From assembly GCF_000092925.1 (NCBI RefSeq), contig NC_014217.1:4402001-4466000 (forward strand): a DNA stretch of 64,000 nt, in the 5' to 3' direction. A program made the translations under genes and the position numbers. A model generated the notes under the pieces. The model was not told the DNA's origin, ran no database searches, and saw nothing but the letters and a program-made list of their open reading frames with translations. The DNA comes from Ancylobacter novellus DSM 506 (GTDB lineage: Bacteria > Pseudomonadota > Alphaproteobacteria > Rhizobiales > Xanthobacteraceae). Positions 37,140 to 46,543 of the stretch are shown here, piece after piece (within the stretch, counting starts at the first letter, position 1; each line of letters starts with the position of its first letter).

Positions 37140-38374
37140 ATCGGGTCGCGCAGGATCGGGCAGGTCATGCAGTGCCCGCCGCCGCGCCCGCGCCCGAGCT
37201 CGTCGCCCTCGATGGTGATGACCTCGATGCCGGCCTTGCGCAGCTTGGTGTTGGTGTAGGAGTTGCGCTCGTAGCCGACCACCACGCCGGGCGCGAGGGC
37301 GACGACATTGTTGCCGTCGTCCCATTGCTCGCGCTCCTGCTCGTAGCTGTCGCCGCCGGTGGTGACGATCCGCAGATGCTGGAGGCCGAGCGCCTCGGCC
37401 GCGACGCCGGTGCCGTCCTCGGTCAGGAAGGGGCGGTCCTCGACCGTGTAGTCGACGTCCTCCTCATTGTCGCCGGGCCTGAGGCTGTAGCAGGTGATCT
37501 GCTGGCACACGTCGAGGAACACGTTGGCGAGGTCGCGGTCGCACATGGTGAACACCGTGTCGAGATGCATCGCCGCGCGCGACTTCGGCATCTGGCAGGC
37601 GACGACGCGGGTCGCCGCCTCGCCGAGGAACAGCGCGCGGGCGAGCTGGCCGACCGCCTGCGGCGTGGTGCGCTCGCCCATGCCGATGAAGACGGTGCCG
37701 TTGCCGACCGGCATGACGTCGCCGCCCTCCAGCGTCGAGGGGCCGAAATCCTCGTCCGGATTGCCCCACCACACCTTGAAGTCGCCGTTGCGGAATTCCG
37801 GGTGGAACTTGTAGATGGCGGTGACGAGGAGCGTCTCCGGCCGCCGCGCCGGCCAGTACATCGGGTTCACAGTCACCCCGCCATAGATCCAGCAGGAATT
37901 GTCGCGGGTGAAGATGGTGTTGGGCACTGGCGGGATGACGAAGCCGGTCGGCTCCAGATAGCGGCCGAACATGCCCTGCGGCTCGAAGGGCAGCTCGAAG
38001 CGGGCGATGCCGCCGACGAGGTGCTCGGCGAGCTTCATCGGCGGCAATTCGTCGAGCCACTGGCGCAGCTCTTTCAGCATGCCGGAGCCGACATGGTTGG
38101 CGGTGATGCGCCGGTCGAGCACCCAGTCGCGCGCCTCCTTGATCTCCAGCACGCGGGCCAGCAGGTCGTGGAATTCGAGCACCTCGACGCCGACCTCCCG
38201 CATCTTGTTGCAGAAGTTGAAGTGCTCCTTCTGCGCTTCCTGCACCCAGAGCACGTCGTCGAACAGCAGCTCGCGGCAATTGCCGGGGGTGAGCCGCTTA
38301 TGGGCGAGGCCCGGACGGCAGACCATCACGGTCCGCAGCACGCCGGCTTCCGAGTGAACTCCAAACTGCCTCAT
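37133..38374 (-). CDS. arcA: arginine deiminase
   Basis: A 413-residue guanidino-modifying enzyme converting arginine to citrulline and ammonia. Conserved segments are [16 protein letters not shown] at the N-terminus, [33 protein letters not shown] and the catalytic Cys402 in GGGHCMTCP. The length is normal for the family. Start 38374 overlaps the arcC stop by 4 bp. Last gene of the leftward arcD-antiporter-arcB-arcC-arcA operon; its last seven bases overlap the convergent TPR gene. Confidence 0.95.
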   Translation of the reverse strand: MRQFGVHSEAGVLRTVMVCRPGLAHKRLTPGNCRELLFDDVLWVQEAQKEHFNFCNKMREVGVEVLEFHDLLARVLEIKEARDWVLDRRITANHVGSGMLKELRQWLDELPPMKLAEHLVGGIARFELPFEPQGMFGRYLEPTGFVIPPVPNTIFTRDNSCWIYGGVTVNPMYWPARRPETLLVTAIYKFHPEFRNGDFKVWWGNPDEDFGPSTLEGGDVMPVGNGTVFIGMGERTTPQAVGQLARALFLGEAATRVVACQMPKSRAAMHLDTVFTMCDRDLANVFLDVCQQITCYSLRPGDNEEDVDYTVEDRPFLTEDGTGVAAEALGLQHLRIVTTGGDSYEQEREQWDDGNNVVALAPGVVVGYERNSYTNTKLRKAGIEVITIEGDELGRGRGGGHCMTCPILRDPIQ

Positions 38375-39345
38375 GACGATGCTCCCTGGGAGGCGCTGTC
38401 GGCGAAGGCGATGCCGTCCGCCTCGGTGGTGACGGTGGTGCCGGCGGTGCCGGCGATCATGCCGGTGAGGTCCTTCAGCGAGCCGATGCAGGCGCGCTTG
38501 CCGGTGGCGATGGCGAAGCGGCACGCCGCCTCGACCTTGGGACCCATGGAGCCGGCGGGGAAGGAGAGCGCGGCGAGCGCCTGCGGCGAGGCGCGGCGGA
38601 TCGCCTTCTGGCTGGGCGTCCCCCAGTCCACATAGATGGCGTCGACATCGGTGAGGATGGCGAGCAGGTCGGCGCCGAGCTCGCGGGCCAGCAGCTCGGT
38701 GGCGAGGTCCTTGTCGATGACGCATTCGACGCCGACGAGGCGCCGCCGCCCGTCCGGCGCCTCGCCCGGTTCGTACATGGTGGGGATGCCGCCGCCGCCG
38801 GCGGCGATCACCACGGTGTTCTGCTCCAGCAGCCAGCGGATCGGGCGCAGTTCGAAGATGCGCTTCGGCATGGGCGAGGGCACGACGCGGCGGAAGGCGT
38901 CTCCGTCCGCCTTGAAGGTCCATCCCTTCTCGGCGGCGATGCGGTCGGCGTCATCGCGCGTGTAGATCGGGCCGATGAACTTGGTCGGGTTGCCGAAGGC
39001 CGGATCGGCCGGGTCGACCTCGACCATGGTCAGCAGCGTGGCGAGCGGGCGCTCGAAGGGCAGGAGATTGCCCAGCTCCTGCTCGATCATGTAGCCGATC
39101 ATCCCCTCGGTCTCGGCGCCGAGCACGTCGAAGGGATAGGTCTCGACCTTGCCATAGGAGGCGCCCTGGAGGGCCAGCAGGCCGACCTGCGGGCCGTTGC
39201 CATGGCCGACGACGAGCTGGTGCTCCATCGCCACCGGCGCCAGCGAGCGGGCGGCGACGGCGACATTCTCGCGCTGGTTCTCGGCCGTGAGCGCCTGGCC
39301 CCGGCGCAGCAGCGCATTGCCGCCCAGCGCAGTGACGACGAGCAT
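38371..39345 (-). CDS. arcC: carbamate kinase
   Basis: 324 residues of the amino-acid kinase family. It begins [16 protein letters not shown] and has [28 protein letters not shown] and [16 protein letters not shown], all carbamate-kinase hallmarks. It makes ATP from carbamoyl phosphate and ADP, the energy-yielding last step of the arginine deiminase pathway. Its start lies five bases after the arcB stop, with AGGGA upstream. Confidence 0.95.
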   Translation of the reverse strand: MLVVTALGGNALLRRGQALTAENQRENVAVAARSLAPVAMEHQLVVGHGNGPQVGLLALQGASYGKVETYPFDVLGAETEGMIGYMIEQELGNLLPFERPLATLLTMVEVDPADPAFGNPTKFIGPIYTRDDADRIAAEKGWTFKADGDAFRRVVPSPMPKRIFELRPIRWLLEQNTVVIAAGGGGIPTMYEPGEAPDGRRRLVGVECVIDKDLATELLARELGADLLAILTDVDAIYVDWGTPSQKAIRRASPQALAALSFPAGSMGPKVEAACRFAIATGKRACIGSLKDLTGMIAGTAGTTVTTEADGIAFADSASQGASS

Positions 39346-39350
39346 CGTCC

Positions 39351-40355
39351 CTACTCCCCGAGCGTGGCGACGAGCAGCGCCTTGATGGTGTGCAGCCGGT
39401 TCTCCGCCTGCTCGAAGGCGACATTGGCCTCGCTCTCGAACACCTCGTCGGTGACCTCGAGCCCGTCATGGATGCCGAACTTGTCGGCGATGTCCTTGCC
39501 GACCGTGGTCTCGGTGTCGTGGAAGGCCGGCAGGCAGTGCATGAATTTCACGCGCGGATTGCCGCTCGCCTTCATCAGCGCCGCGTTCACCTGGAACGGC
39601 TTGAGCAGCTTGATGCGCTCCTTCCACACCTCCTTGGGCTCGCCCATCGAGACCCAGACATCGGTATGGATGAAGTCGGCTCCCTTCACCGCCGCCTTCG
39701 GGTCGTCGGTGATGGTGAGCTTGGCGCCGTAGCGCTTCTCGAGGTCGCGGGCGATGGTGACGAACTCGTCGGAGGGCCAGAGCTTCTTCGGGCCGGCGAT
39801 GCGCACATCCATGCCCATCAGGCAGCCGGCGATCATCAGCGAATGGCCCATGTTGGAGCGGGTGTCGCCGACATAGGCGTATTTGATCTCGTGCACCGGC
39901 TTGTCCGAGTGCTCGCGCATGGTCATCACGTCGGCGAGCATCTGGGTCGGATGGTACTCGTCGGTGAGGCCGTTATAGACCGGCACGCCGGCATATTTGG
40001 CGAGCTGCTCGACGCCGGTCTGCGAGGCGCCGCGATACTCGATGGCGTCGAACATGCGCCCGAGCACGCGGGCGGTGTCCTTGAAGGATTCCTTGTGCCC
40101 GATCTGCGAACCGGCCGGATCGAGATAGGTCACGTTGGCGCCCTGGTCGTGGCAGGCCACCTCGAAGGCGCAGCGGGTGCGAGTGCTGGTCTTCTCGAAG
40201 ATCAGCACCACTTCGCGGCCCTTCAGATGCGGCTGCTCGGTGCCGGAATACTTCGCCCGCTTCAGGTCGCGCGCGAGGTCGAGCAGGAACTGGAACTCGC
40301 GCTGCGTGTAGTCCTGCACGGTCAGGAGCGAGCGGTTTCTGAGGTTGAACGACAT
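39351..40355 (-). CDS. arcB: catabolic ornithine carbamoyltransferase
   Basis: 334 residues. It shows the carbamoyl-phosphate motif S57-T-R-T60 ([13 protein letters not shown]), the ornithine loop [10 protein letters not shown], and [11 protein letters not shown]. It splits citrulline into ornithine and carbamoyl phosphate in this context; sequence alone does not exclude the anabolic ArgF role, but placement between antiporter, arcC and arcA favours ArcB. Start 40355 has AAGGAG upstream and shares one base with the antiporter stop (TGATG). Confidence 0.93.
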   Translation of the reverse strand: MSFNLRNRSLLTVQDYTQREFQFLLDLARDLKRAKYSGTEQPHLKGREVVLIFEKTSTRTRCAFEVACHDQGANVTYLDPAGSQIGHKESFKDTARVLGRMFDAIEYRGASQTGVEQLAKYAGVPVYNGLTDEYHPTQMLADVMTMREHSDKPVHEIKYAYVGDTRSNMGHSLMIAGCLMGMDVRIAGPKKLWPSDEFVTIARDLEKRYGAKLTITDDPKAAVKGADFIHTDVWVSMGEPKEVWKERIKLLKPFQVNAALMKASGNPRVKFMHCLPAFHDTETTVGKDIADKFGIHDGLEVTDEVFESEANVAFEQAENRLHTIKALLVATLGE

Positions 40356-41737
40356 CAGTGCGTCTCCTTGAAGGACGGGCTCACAGGGGTGGGATGCCGC
40401 GGCGCCGCGGCGGCGCGGGCGTTGAGGTTGTGGCGCTTGATCCAGACGAAGACCGGCAGGCCGCTCATCAGCAACAGGAAGCCCCAGAACACGACCTCCG
40501 CCCCGGCGCCGTAGATCGCGCCGATGGAGAACAGGAAGGCGATCGTCGCGAGCGCCACCAGACCGCCGAGGCGGGGCGGCGGCCGGTAGTGGATCGGATC
40601 GGTGGCGTAGAGCACGAGCTCGACCAGCGCGCAGAAGATGTAGGGGACGAGGCTGGTCAGGGTCGCCAGCAGGATGATGAAGGTGAACTGCTCCACCAGC
40701 TCGCGGCTGAGGTTCATCGCGATCAGGATGCTGGAGAGCAGGCTGGAGACGATCAGCGCGTTGACCGGCGCACCCGAGGGCGAGGCTTCGCCGAGGAAGG
40801 CGGGAAAGGCGCCGTCGCGCGCGGCGCCGTAGGGCACCTGGCCGGAGAGCAGCGTGAAGCCGTTCAGCGTGCCGAAGGTCGAGACGATCGCCCCCGCCGC
40901 CACCAGGAAGCCGCCGGCCGGCCCCCACAGATGCTCGGCCACCAGCGCCAGCGGCGCCGTGGAGGAGCCGAGCGAGGCGAGCGGCACGGTGCCGAAGGCG
41001 ACGATAGTGACGAGGATATAGAGCCCCGCGGCGAAGCTGGTGCCGAACACCGTCGCCAGCGGGATGGTGCGGCCGGGATTGACCACGTCGCCCGCCGGCA
41101 CGGTGGCCGATTCCAGCCCGAGGAAGGCCCAGAGCGTCAGCGCCGAGCAGGCGGCGATGGCGGCGAACGGATCGAGCCCGCTCGGGTTGAACGGCACGAA
41201 GTGGCTGGTGTCGACCACGGTCAGCCCGGCGACGACGAGTGCGAGCAGCGGCAATAGCTTCAGCACCGTGGTCGCCACCTGCACCAGGCCGGCGGTGCCG
41301 ACGCCCCTTATGTTGACCAGCGTCAGCGTCCACAGCGCCGCCAGCCCGACGGCGAGGCCGGGCAGGCCGCTCGCCGCGCCGGGAACGAAGTGGCCGACAT
41401 AGCCGGTGAAGGCGACGGCGACGCCGGCATTGCCGGCCCACAGCGCGATCCAGTAGCCCCAGGCGATGAGGAAGCCGGCGAACTCGCCGAAGCCGGCGCG
41501 CGTATAGGCATAGGGACCGCCGGTCTTCGGTACCAGCCGGGCCAGCCGGCCGAACACGATGGCGAGGGCGATGGCGCCGATGGCCGTGACGATCCAGCCG
41601 GCGAGCGCCATCGGCCCGTAGGGCGCCAGCGAGGCCGGCAGCAGGAACACGCCGGAGCCGATCATGTTGCCGACGACGAGGGCGGTGCAGGCGGCGAGAC
41701 CCAGCCTGCCTTTCCCCGCACCGCTTGAGCTGGGCAT
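40355..41737 (-). CDS. APC-family amino-acid antiporter, AdiC-like
   Basis: 460 residues and about 12 membrane helices. The first helix has the [15 protein letters not shown] motif of arginine/agmatine and cadaverine/lysine antiporters, which is followed by [19 protein letters not shown] and [17 protein letters not shown]. In the arc operon it probably exchanges arginine for ornithine or another product. Start 41737 has GAGGAGG. It is distinct from the second antiporter directly upstream, so the operon has two exchangers. Confidence 0.85.
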   Translation of the reverse strand: MPSSSGAGKGRLGLAACTALVVGNMIGSGVFLLPASLAPYGPMALAGWIVTAIGAIALAIVFGRLARLVPKTGGPYAYTRAGFGEFAGFLIAWGYWIALWAGNAGVAVAFTGYVGHFVPGAASGLPGLAVGLAALWTLTLVNIRGVGTAGLVQVATTVLKLLPLLALVVAGLTVVDTSHFVPFNPSGLDPFAAIAACSALTLWAFLGLESATVPAGDVVNPGRTIPLATVFGTSFAAGLYILVTIVAFGTVPLASLGSSTAPLALVAEHLWGPAGGFLVAAGAIVSTFGTLNGFTLLSGQVPYGAARDGAFPAFLGEASPSGAPVNALIVSSLLSSILIAMNLSRELVEQFTFIILLATLTSLVPYIFCALVELVLYATDPIHYRPPPRLGGLVALATIAFLFSIGAIYGAGAEVVFWGFLLLMSGLPVFVWIKRHNLNARAAAAPRHPTPVSPSFKETH

Positions 41738-41748
41738 GATACGCCTCC

Positions 41749-43245
41749 TCAGAGCGGGCTGATGGCGCCGGTCCAGATCAGGTAGAAGGCGAGCACGGCG
41801 AGGCCGACCATGACGGCGGCGATGATGAGGTCGCTGCCGGTATAGGCCCGCACCCCGCGCTGCCGGCAGGCGATGGCGTAGATGACGAGCCCGGGCAGGA
41901 AGAGCAGGGTCGCCATCAGGAGGTATTGCAGGCCGGCGGCATAGACGAGCCACAGCCCGTAGAGCGTGGCGACGAGGCCGACGATCAGATCGCGCCGGCG
42001 CTGCTTGTCCTCGCCCTTGTAGCTCTCGCCGGTCAAGGCGAGCTTCAGCGCATAGCCGCCGGAGAAGACATAGGGCGGCAGGATCGCCACCGAGGCGATG
42101 AAGTAGAAGAAATTGTAGGCGTCCTTGGAGAAATAGGTCAGCACCAGGAAGGCCTGCACGCACAGGTTCGTCACCCAGAGCGAGTTGACCGGCGTGCCGC
42201 GGCTGTTCTCGACCGAGAACCAGCGCGGGAAGGTGCCGTCCTTGCCGCAGGTATAGGGGATTTCCGCGCTCAGTAGCGTCCAGCTCAGGAAGGCGCCACC
42301 GACGGAGATGATGAGGCCGAGATTGATCAGCCCGGCGCCCCAGGGGCCGACGACGTACTCCAGCACGCCCGCCATGGAGGGCACCTTCTGCCCGGCGAGT
42401 TCGGGCTGGTTCATGATGCCGACGGCGAGCAGCGACACCAGCACATAGACCGCCAGCGCCCCGACGAAGCCGATCACCGTGGCGCGCCCGACATCCGAGC
42501 GCTTGGCGGCACGGGCGGAATAGACGCTCGCCCCCTCGATGCCGATGAACACCCACAGCGTGACCAGCATGGTGCTCTTCACCTGATCGAGCAGGCTGCC
42601 GAGCCCCGCGCCTCCCTCGCCCAGTCCCGCGCCCATGTTGCGGAAGGCGGAGAGGAACAGGTCGAAGTTGAAGGCGACGATGGCGACCAGGATGAACACC
42701 AGGATCGGCACCAGCTTGGCCACGGTGGTGATGGCGTTGACGAAGGCCGCCTCCTTCACCCCCTTGAGAATCAGCCCGTGGATGCCCCACAGCGCCAGCG
42801 AGGCGCCGACGATCGAGATCACATTGTTGCCGTCGCCGAAGACCGGCGCGAAATAGGACAGCGCGGAGAAGATCGCCACCGCATAGGCCACGTTGCCGAG
42901 GAAGGCGCTGATCCAGTAGCCCCAGGCACTGTTGAAGCCGATGAAGTCGCCGAAGCCCGCCTTGGCGTAGGCATAGGGCCCGTTGTCGAGGTTCGGCTTG
43001 CGCAGCGACAGGCCCTGATAGACGAAGGCGAGGGTGAGCATGCCCACGCCGGTGACCAGCCAGCCGATGATGATCGCCAGCGGCGAAGCACCCCGCGACA
43101 TGTCGCTCGGCAGGTTGAAGACGCCGCCGCCGATCATCGAGCCGACGACGAGGGCGACGAGTGGCAGCAGCGTGAGCTTGCCGGCGGCAGGTGTCGCCGG
43201 CGAGGAGACGCCGCCGAGCGGGATATGAGCGGTTGCATCGGACAT
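41749..43245 (-). CDS. arcD: arginine/ornithine antiporter
   Basis: 498 residues with about 12-13 membrane helices. It has [19 protein letters not shown] in helix 1, [23 protein letters not shown], and [19 protein letters not shown], as in the ArcD/YjdE-like basic amino-acid exchangers. It imports arginine and exports ornithine. First gene of the operon; start 43245 has AGAGGGG at useful spacing. An upstream in-frame start would add 15 residues. Confidence 0.9.
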   Translation of the reverse strand: MSDATAHIPLGGVSSPATPAAGKLTLLPLVALVVGSMIGGGVFNLPSDMSRGASPLAIIIGWLVTGVGMLTLAFVYQGLSLRKPNLDNGPYAYAKAGFGDFIGFNSAWGYWISAFLGNVAYAVAIFSALSYFAPVFGDGNNVISIVGASLALWGIHGLILKGVKEAAFVNAITTVAKLVPILVFILVAIVAFNFDLFLSAFRNMGAGLGEGGAGLGSLLDQVKSTMLVTLWVFIGIEGASVYSARAAKRSDVGRATVIGFVGALAVYVLVSLLAVGIMNQPELAGQKVPSMAGVLEYVVGPWGAGLINLGLIISVGGAFLSWTLLSAEIPYTCGKDGTFPRWFSVENSRGTPVNSLWVTNLCVQAFLVLTYFSKDAYNFFYFIASVAILPPYVFSGGYALKLALTGESYKGEDKQRRRDLIVGLVATLYGLWLVYAAGLQYLLMATLLFLPGLVIYAIACRQRGVRAYTGSDLIIAAVMVGLAVLAFYLIWTGAISPL

Positions 43246-43552
43246 GGTGAAGGCGCCCCTCTGGGCGCCGGTCCTTCGGGCCGCGCGCAATCCCCGGGGC
43301 CACTCGGCCTCGAGACCGCCCGGCGCGACCGGCGCGCTGAACGGGCACAGGACACCAGCAAGCCCATCCGGCCTGAAGTATCTTACCGTATGTTACCCCG
43401 CAGGCCTTCCGCGCCGCCCGTCATGGGCGCAGATGTCGGGGCGATCCGAGGTTTCCTCCCGCGGTCGGGCCTGCGGCATCGGGCGAGCGCCCGGCCGAGC
43501 ACCATCCCGCCCTGCATCCCGAATCTACCTCTCCTTGGCATGGAGCCTGACG
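43246..43552. promoter_or_regulatory. divergent control region of the arc operon and the 43.55-kb gene
   Basis: A 307-bp gap without a gene. The only feature I can pick out is a 15-bp motif at 43382-43396, which recurs before the DUF3141 gene. I looked for an FNR/FixK-type TTGAT-N4-ATCAA site and did not see one. Confidence 0.5.
43382..43396 (+). promoter_or_regulatory. 15-bp motif shared with the 46.45-kb promoter
   Basis: CTTACCGTATGTTAC lies 137 bp before arcD and 157 bp before the unknown gene at 43553. The minus strand at 46447-46461 carries CTTACCGTATGCTAC, a 14 of 15 match. A common transcription factor is the simplest explanation; its identity is unknown. Confidence 0.45.
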
Positions 43553-44053
43553 ATGAGCGACACCGACCAGATATCCGCGCCGCATCAGCGCCCGCTGGGC
43601 GATGAGAGCTTCATGTCGGCGGAGGACCTGCGCAGCTACATGGACAAGGTCGCCACGGCGCACGCCAAGGAGATGGTGGAGGCGGTGGAGAAGGCCGACC
43701 GGGCGCGCGAGGAACTGGCCAAGACGCTGGCGGCGCCGATCGAGCTGACGCCGGCGAGGCTGGAGGAGATCACCCAGAACCTTCTGGTGAAGCTGCGCTC
43801 GGCGGCCGAACGCGGGGAGACCGAGCTGATGGTGATGCGCTTCCCCAACAGCCTGTGCACCGACCATGGGCGAGCCATCAACAACACGGTCGAGGGCTGG
43901 CCGGACACGCTGACCGGCCGGCCGCGGCAGGCTTACGAGCTGTGGCGCGACCGGCTGAAGCCGGCGGGCTTCGGCCTGACCGCGATGATCGTCGACTGGC
44001 CCAAGGGCATGCCGGGCGATGTCGGCCTGTTCCTGACCTGGGGCAGGAAATAG
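43553..44053 (+). CDS. small hydrophilic protein of unknown function
   Basis: 166 residues, no signal peptide or membrane segment. A charged, probably coiled-coil helix covers about 20-60 (LRSYMDKVATAHAKEMVEAV, EKADRAREELAKTL); a compact domain follows with LMVMRFPNSLCTDHGRAINN, PRQAYELWRDRLKPAGFGLT and GMPGDVGLFLTWGRK. ATG 43553 has GGAG upstream. No family function is known to me. The motif at 43382 sits in its promoter, so it may belong with the arc/DUF3141 response. Confidence 0.7.
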   Translation: MSDTDQISAPHQRPLGDESFMSAEDLRSYMDKVATAHAKEMVEAVEKADRAREELAKTLAAPIELTPARLEEITQNLLVKLRSAAERGETELMVMRFPNSLCTDHGRAINNTVEGWPDTLTGRPRQAYELWRDRLKPAGFGLTAMIVDWPKGMPGDVGLFLTWGRK

Positions 44054-44072
44054 GAACCCCCGTGGACCACGC

Positions 44073-44984
44073 TCACGGCATGACGGGTTTCCAGTCCGGT
44101 CCCGGATCGAAGGCGGTCATGCCGGCGGCGATGGCGGGCGTCTCCGGTCCGAGATTGATCTCGTAGACCTGTCCGCGCTGGTCGCACAGGAAGGTCATCA
44201 CGCCTGTCTTCCCCCAGCTCTCGGGATAGGCGAGCATGGCGAAGCCGCCGAGCAGCCGGCCCTTGACCAGATAGTCATAGGCGCCGCCGGGGGCGTTCGG
44301 CCCCTGCCGGGTGAGGATGCGGTAGAAATAGCCTTCATAGGGTTGCGGCTTGCCGCCGGCGTCGCGCTGCAGCGCCGCCGCCGCGATGCGCTCGCCGAGC
44401 GGGCTGCGGTCGTCCGGCGTCGCGGGCGGCCAGTAGAGCCCGTCATGGCGTCCGGGCGTGCTGATGAAGCGCCGCGCATATTGCCGGACCGGCTCGTCGT
44501 CATGCAGCGAGGCGAAATATTCGTTCTGCGCGGCGACATAGTCGGCGCAGGCGCCGATCGCCGTCAGCTCGTTGCGGCCTACCGCCCGGTCGATGATCTC
44601 CTGCCGGCCGGCGGCGAGATCGAAGGTCCAGGCGCCGCCGGTCTCCTTCAGCGGGATCGGGAAGCGCCAGCGGACCTTGCCGAAGACCAGCACCTTCCGC
44701 CCGTCATCCCCATCGGCGACATCGACCCAGCCGGCGGCGAGATTGAGGAACACCTCGCGGCGGAAGCGGTCGGTCTCCTCGTCGCCGGACGCCAGCAGCT
44801 CGCGCCCGCCGGGACCGAAGACGCGCTCCAGCGCGGCGGGCCCGGGTTGGCGTGCCGCCTCGACCAAGGCGGAAGCGGCGGCCTCCGGCGAGGGGAACTT
44901 CTCCTGCGCCGCCGCGGGGATCGTCAGGAGCCCCGTGCCGAAGGCAAGGGCGGTCGCCAGACGCATTATGCGGGATGTCGCCAT
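44073..44984 (-). CDS. DUF2950 family exported protein
   Basis: 303 residues with a signal peptide (LATALAFGTGLLTIPAAAQ). The mature chain begins EKFPSPEAAASALVEAARQP and carries ACADYVAAQNEYFASLHDDE and GGFAMLAYPESWGKTGVMTF, the recognisable DUF2950 text. Function is unknown. It lies 10 bp after a DUF3300 gene, and the two families commonly occur as a pair. Start 44984 has GAGGAGGAG. Confidence 0.85.
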   Translation of the reverse strand: MATSRIMRLATALAFGTGLLTIPAAAQEKFPSPEAAASALVEAARQPGPAALERVFGPGGRELLASGDEETDRFRREVFLNLAAGWVDVADGDDGRKVLVFGKVRWRFPIPLKETGGAWTFDLAAGRQEIIDRAVGRNELTAIGACADYVAAQNEYFASLHDDEPVRQYARRFISTPGRHDGLYWPPATPDDRSPLGERIAAAALQRDAGGKPQPYEGYFYRILTRQGPNAPGGAYDYLVKGRLLGGFAMLAYPESWGKTGVMTFLCDQRGQVYEINLGPETPAIAAGMTAFDPGPDWKPVMP

Positions 44985-44994
44985 GATCTCCTCC

Positions 44995-46317
44995 TCAGCG
45001 CCTGCGTCCGCCACCGCCGCCGGGCCGCCCGCCTCCACGGGGCACGGGCGGCCGCGAGACCGACTTGCGGCTCGTGGCGCCGCGCTGGGAATAGCCGTGC
45101 GCATTGCCGCCGGCGCGCACGTCGCTGAAGGCCGTCGGGCGGGGCGGGGCCTTCGGCGCCGGGCGGCTGGCGGCGGGGGACTTGGGCCTCTGGGCTGGTT
45201 TGGCGGCGGGTTTGGCGCCTGGCTTTGCCGCGGCGCTCCGCGGCGGCTGCGCCGGGGTCGAGGGGCGGCCTGCCGCAGGGCGCTGCGCGGCATCGGGACG
45301 GCCGACATCGGGACGCGCCGGGAGGCCGCCCGCATTCGGGCGCTGCCCCGCCGCCGGACGGTTCATGTCGCCGAGATTGCCGCCCACATTGCCGACCTGC
45401 CCCGGCCGGCCTGCGGTGCCCGGCCGCGTGCCGGGAGTGGCCAGTCCGGGCTTGCTTCCCTGGCCGGGACGATAGCGATCGGGGTCCGGCCGCCACGGAC
45501 GGGTATTGCCGCCGCCAATCGTGATGTCGTTGCCGATGTTGACGTTGTTGCCGTAACGACCGGGCCGGTACCCCGGATAGCCCGGCCAGCGGGGCGGATA
45601 GACCCAGCCGCGGCCCCAGTCCCACGCGTCGTCGATCACGCTGCCGACCGCGACGCCAACACCGAAGCCGATGAGGCCGGCGCCGAGCGAGGACAGGCCG
45701 GGATCGTACACCACGGCGGGATCGTAGGTCGGCACGTAGATCACGCCGGGCTCGGCGGGCTCGATCACGATGTAGTTCGTCTCGCCCTGCTTCTCGACGG
45801 TGACGGTCTGCTGCGGGGTGCTGGCGAGGGCGCCGCTCTCCTGCGCCTGCGCGCGGAGAAACTGGATCGCGTCGGCCACGTCCTTGGGCTGGTTGACGAA
45901 GGCGTCGCCAATGTCGCTGGTGGCGTCGAGGTCCGCGTTAAGTTTGGCGATGACGTCGGGAAAGCGGGCCAGCGCCTTCACCGACGGATCCCAGGACTGG
46001 GCGTCGATCCCGGCGAAGTCGCCTTTGGCGACAGCTTCCTTGTTCTTCTCCAGCCAGCGCGAGACCTGGACGATCTCGATCGGATAGGCGCAAGCCGGCA
46101 GCAACTGGGCGAGAAGGTCGTCGGGATAGAGCGCATAGGGCGCGAGCAGCCCGCGCAGCTCCTCCGCCGTGAAGACCGGGGTCGCCGGCGCCGGCGCGGC
46201 CGCGGGCGCATTCATGTCGAAGGGGGGAGGCGACTGCGCCGCCGCAGGGTCGCGACCGCTCAGGCCGGCGGCCACGAGGATGGCGAGCGTGACGGCGCCG
46301 GCCGATCTCCAACCCAT
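44995..46317 (-). CDS. DUF3300 family exported protein with Pro/Arg/Gly-rich tail
   Basis: 440 residues: a signal peptide to about 28 and a DUF3300 domain about 45-260 (ELRGLLAPYALYPDDLLAQL, YPIEIVQVSRWLEKNK, AWDWGRGWVYPPRWP). The last 180 residues or so are low complexity, rich in Pro, Gly, Ala and Arg, ending GGGRPGGGGGRRR. Function is unknown. Start 46317 follows GGAGGAAAG. Probably exported with its DUF2950 partner; the basic tail may bind envelope polymers or nucleic acid. Confidence 0.82.
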   Translation of the reverse strand: MGWRSAGAVTLAILVAAGLSGRDPAAAQSPPPFDMNAPAAAPAPATPVFTAEELRGLLAPYALYPDDLLAQLLPACAYPIEIVQVSRWLEKNKEAVAKGDFAGIDAQSWDPSVKALARFPDVIAKLNADLDATSDIGDAFVNQPKDVADAIQFLRAQAQESGALASTPQQTVTVEKQGETNYIVIEPAEPGVIYVPTYDPAVVYDPGLSSLGAGLIGFGVGVAVGSVIDDAWDWGRGWVYPPRWPGYPGYRPGRYGNNVNIGNDITIGGGNTRPWRPDPDRYRPGQGSKPGLATPGTRPGTAGRPGQVGNVGGNLGDMNRPAAGQRPNAGGLPARPDVGRPDAAQRPAAGRPSTPAQPPRSAAAKPGAKPAAKPAQRPKSPAASRPAPKAPPRPTAFSDVRAGGNAHGYSQRGATSRKSVSRPPVPRGGGRPGGGGGRRR

Positions 46318-46446
46318 CTGGCTTTCCTCCCCCGGTCCGGCGAGGCTCGCCGGGACCACTCCACACTCAGGCGCGATACCGGATCGTCCGTCCCGTCGGC
46401 TGTTCAGCCTGTACCCCGGCCGGAGGTTCGCGTGAACACGGGGAAC

Positions 46447-46461
46447 GTAGCATACGGTAAG
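46447..46461 (-). promoter_or_regulatory. second copy of the 15-bp arc-region motif
   Basis: On the minus strand this reads CTTACCGTATGCTAC, differing by one base from 43382-43396. It is about 85 bp before the DUF3141 start and 130 bp before the DUF3300 start. The overlapping plus-strand text contains the small palindrome GTAA-G-TTAC (46457-46465). Confidence 0.45.
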
Positions 46462-46543
46462 TTACATACTTGCCAGGGCAGGGGGCGTCGCCTTCATTTT
46501 ATTGTGCAACTGCGATATTAAGCTTGCGGCGCAACAATTCGGG

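Noticed and set aside
43246..43552. FNR/FixK box for oxygen control of the arc operon
   Set aside because: No TTGAT-N4-ATCAA-like sequence was found in the gap.
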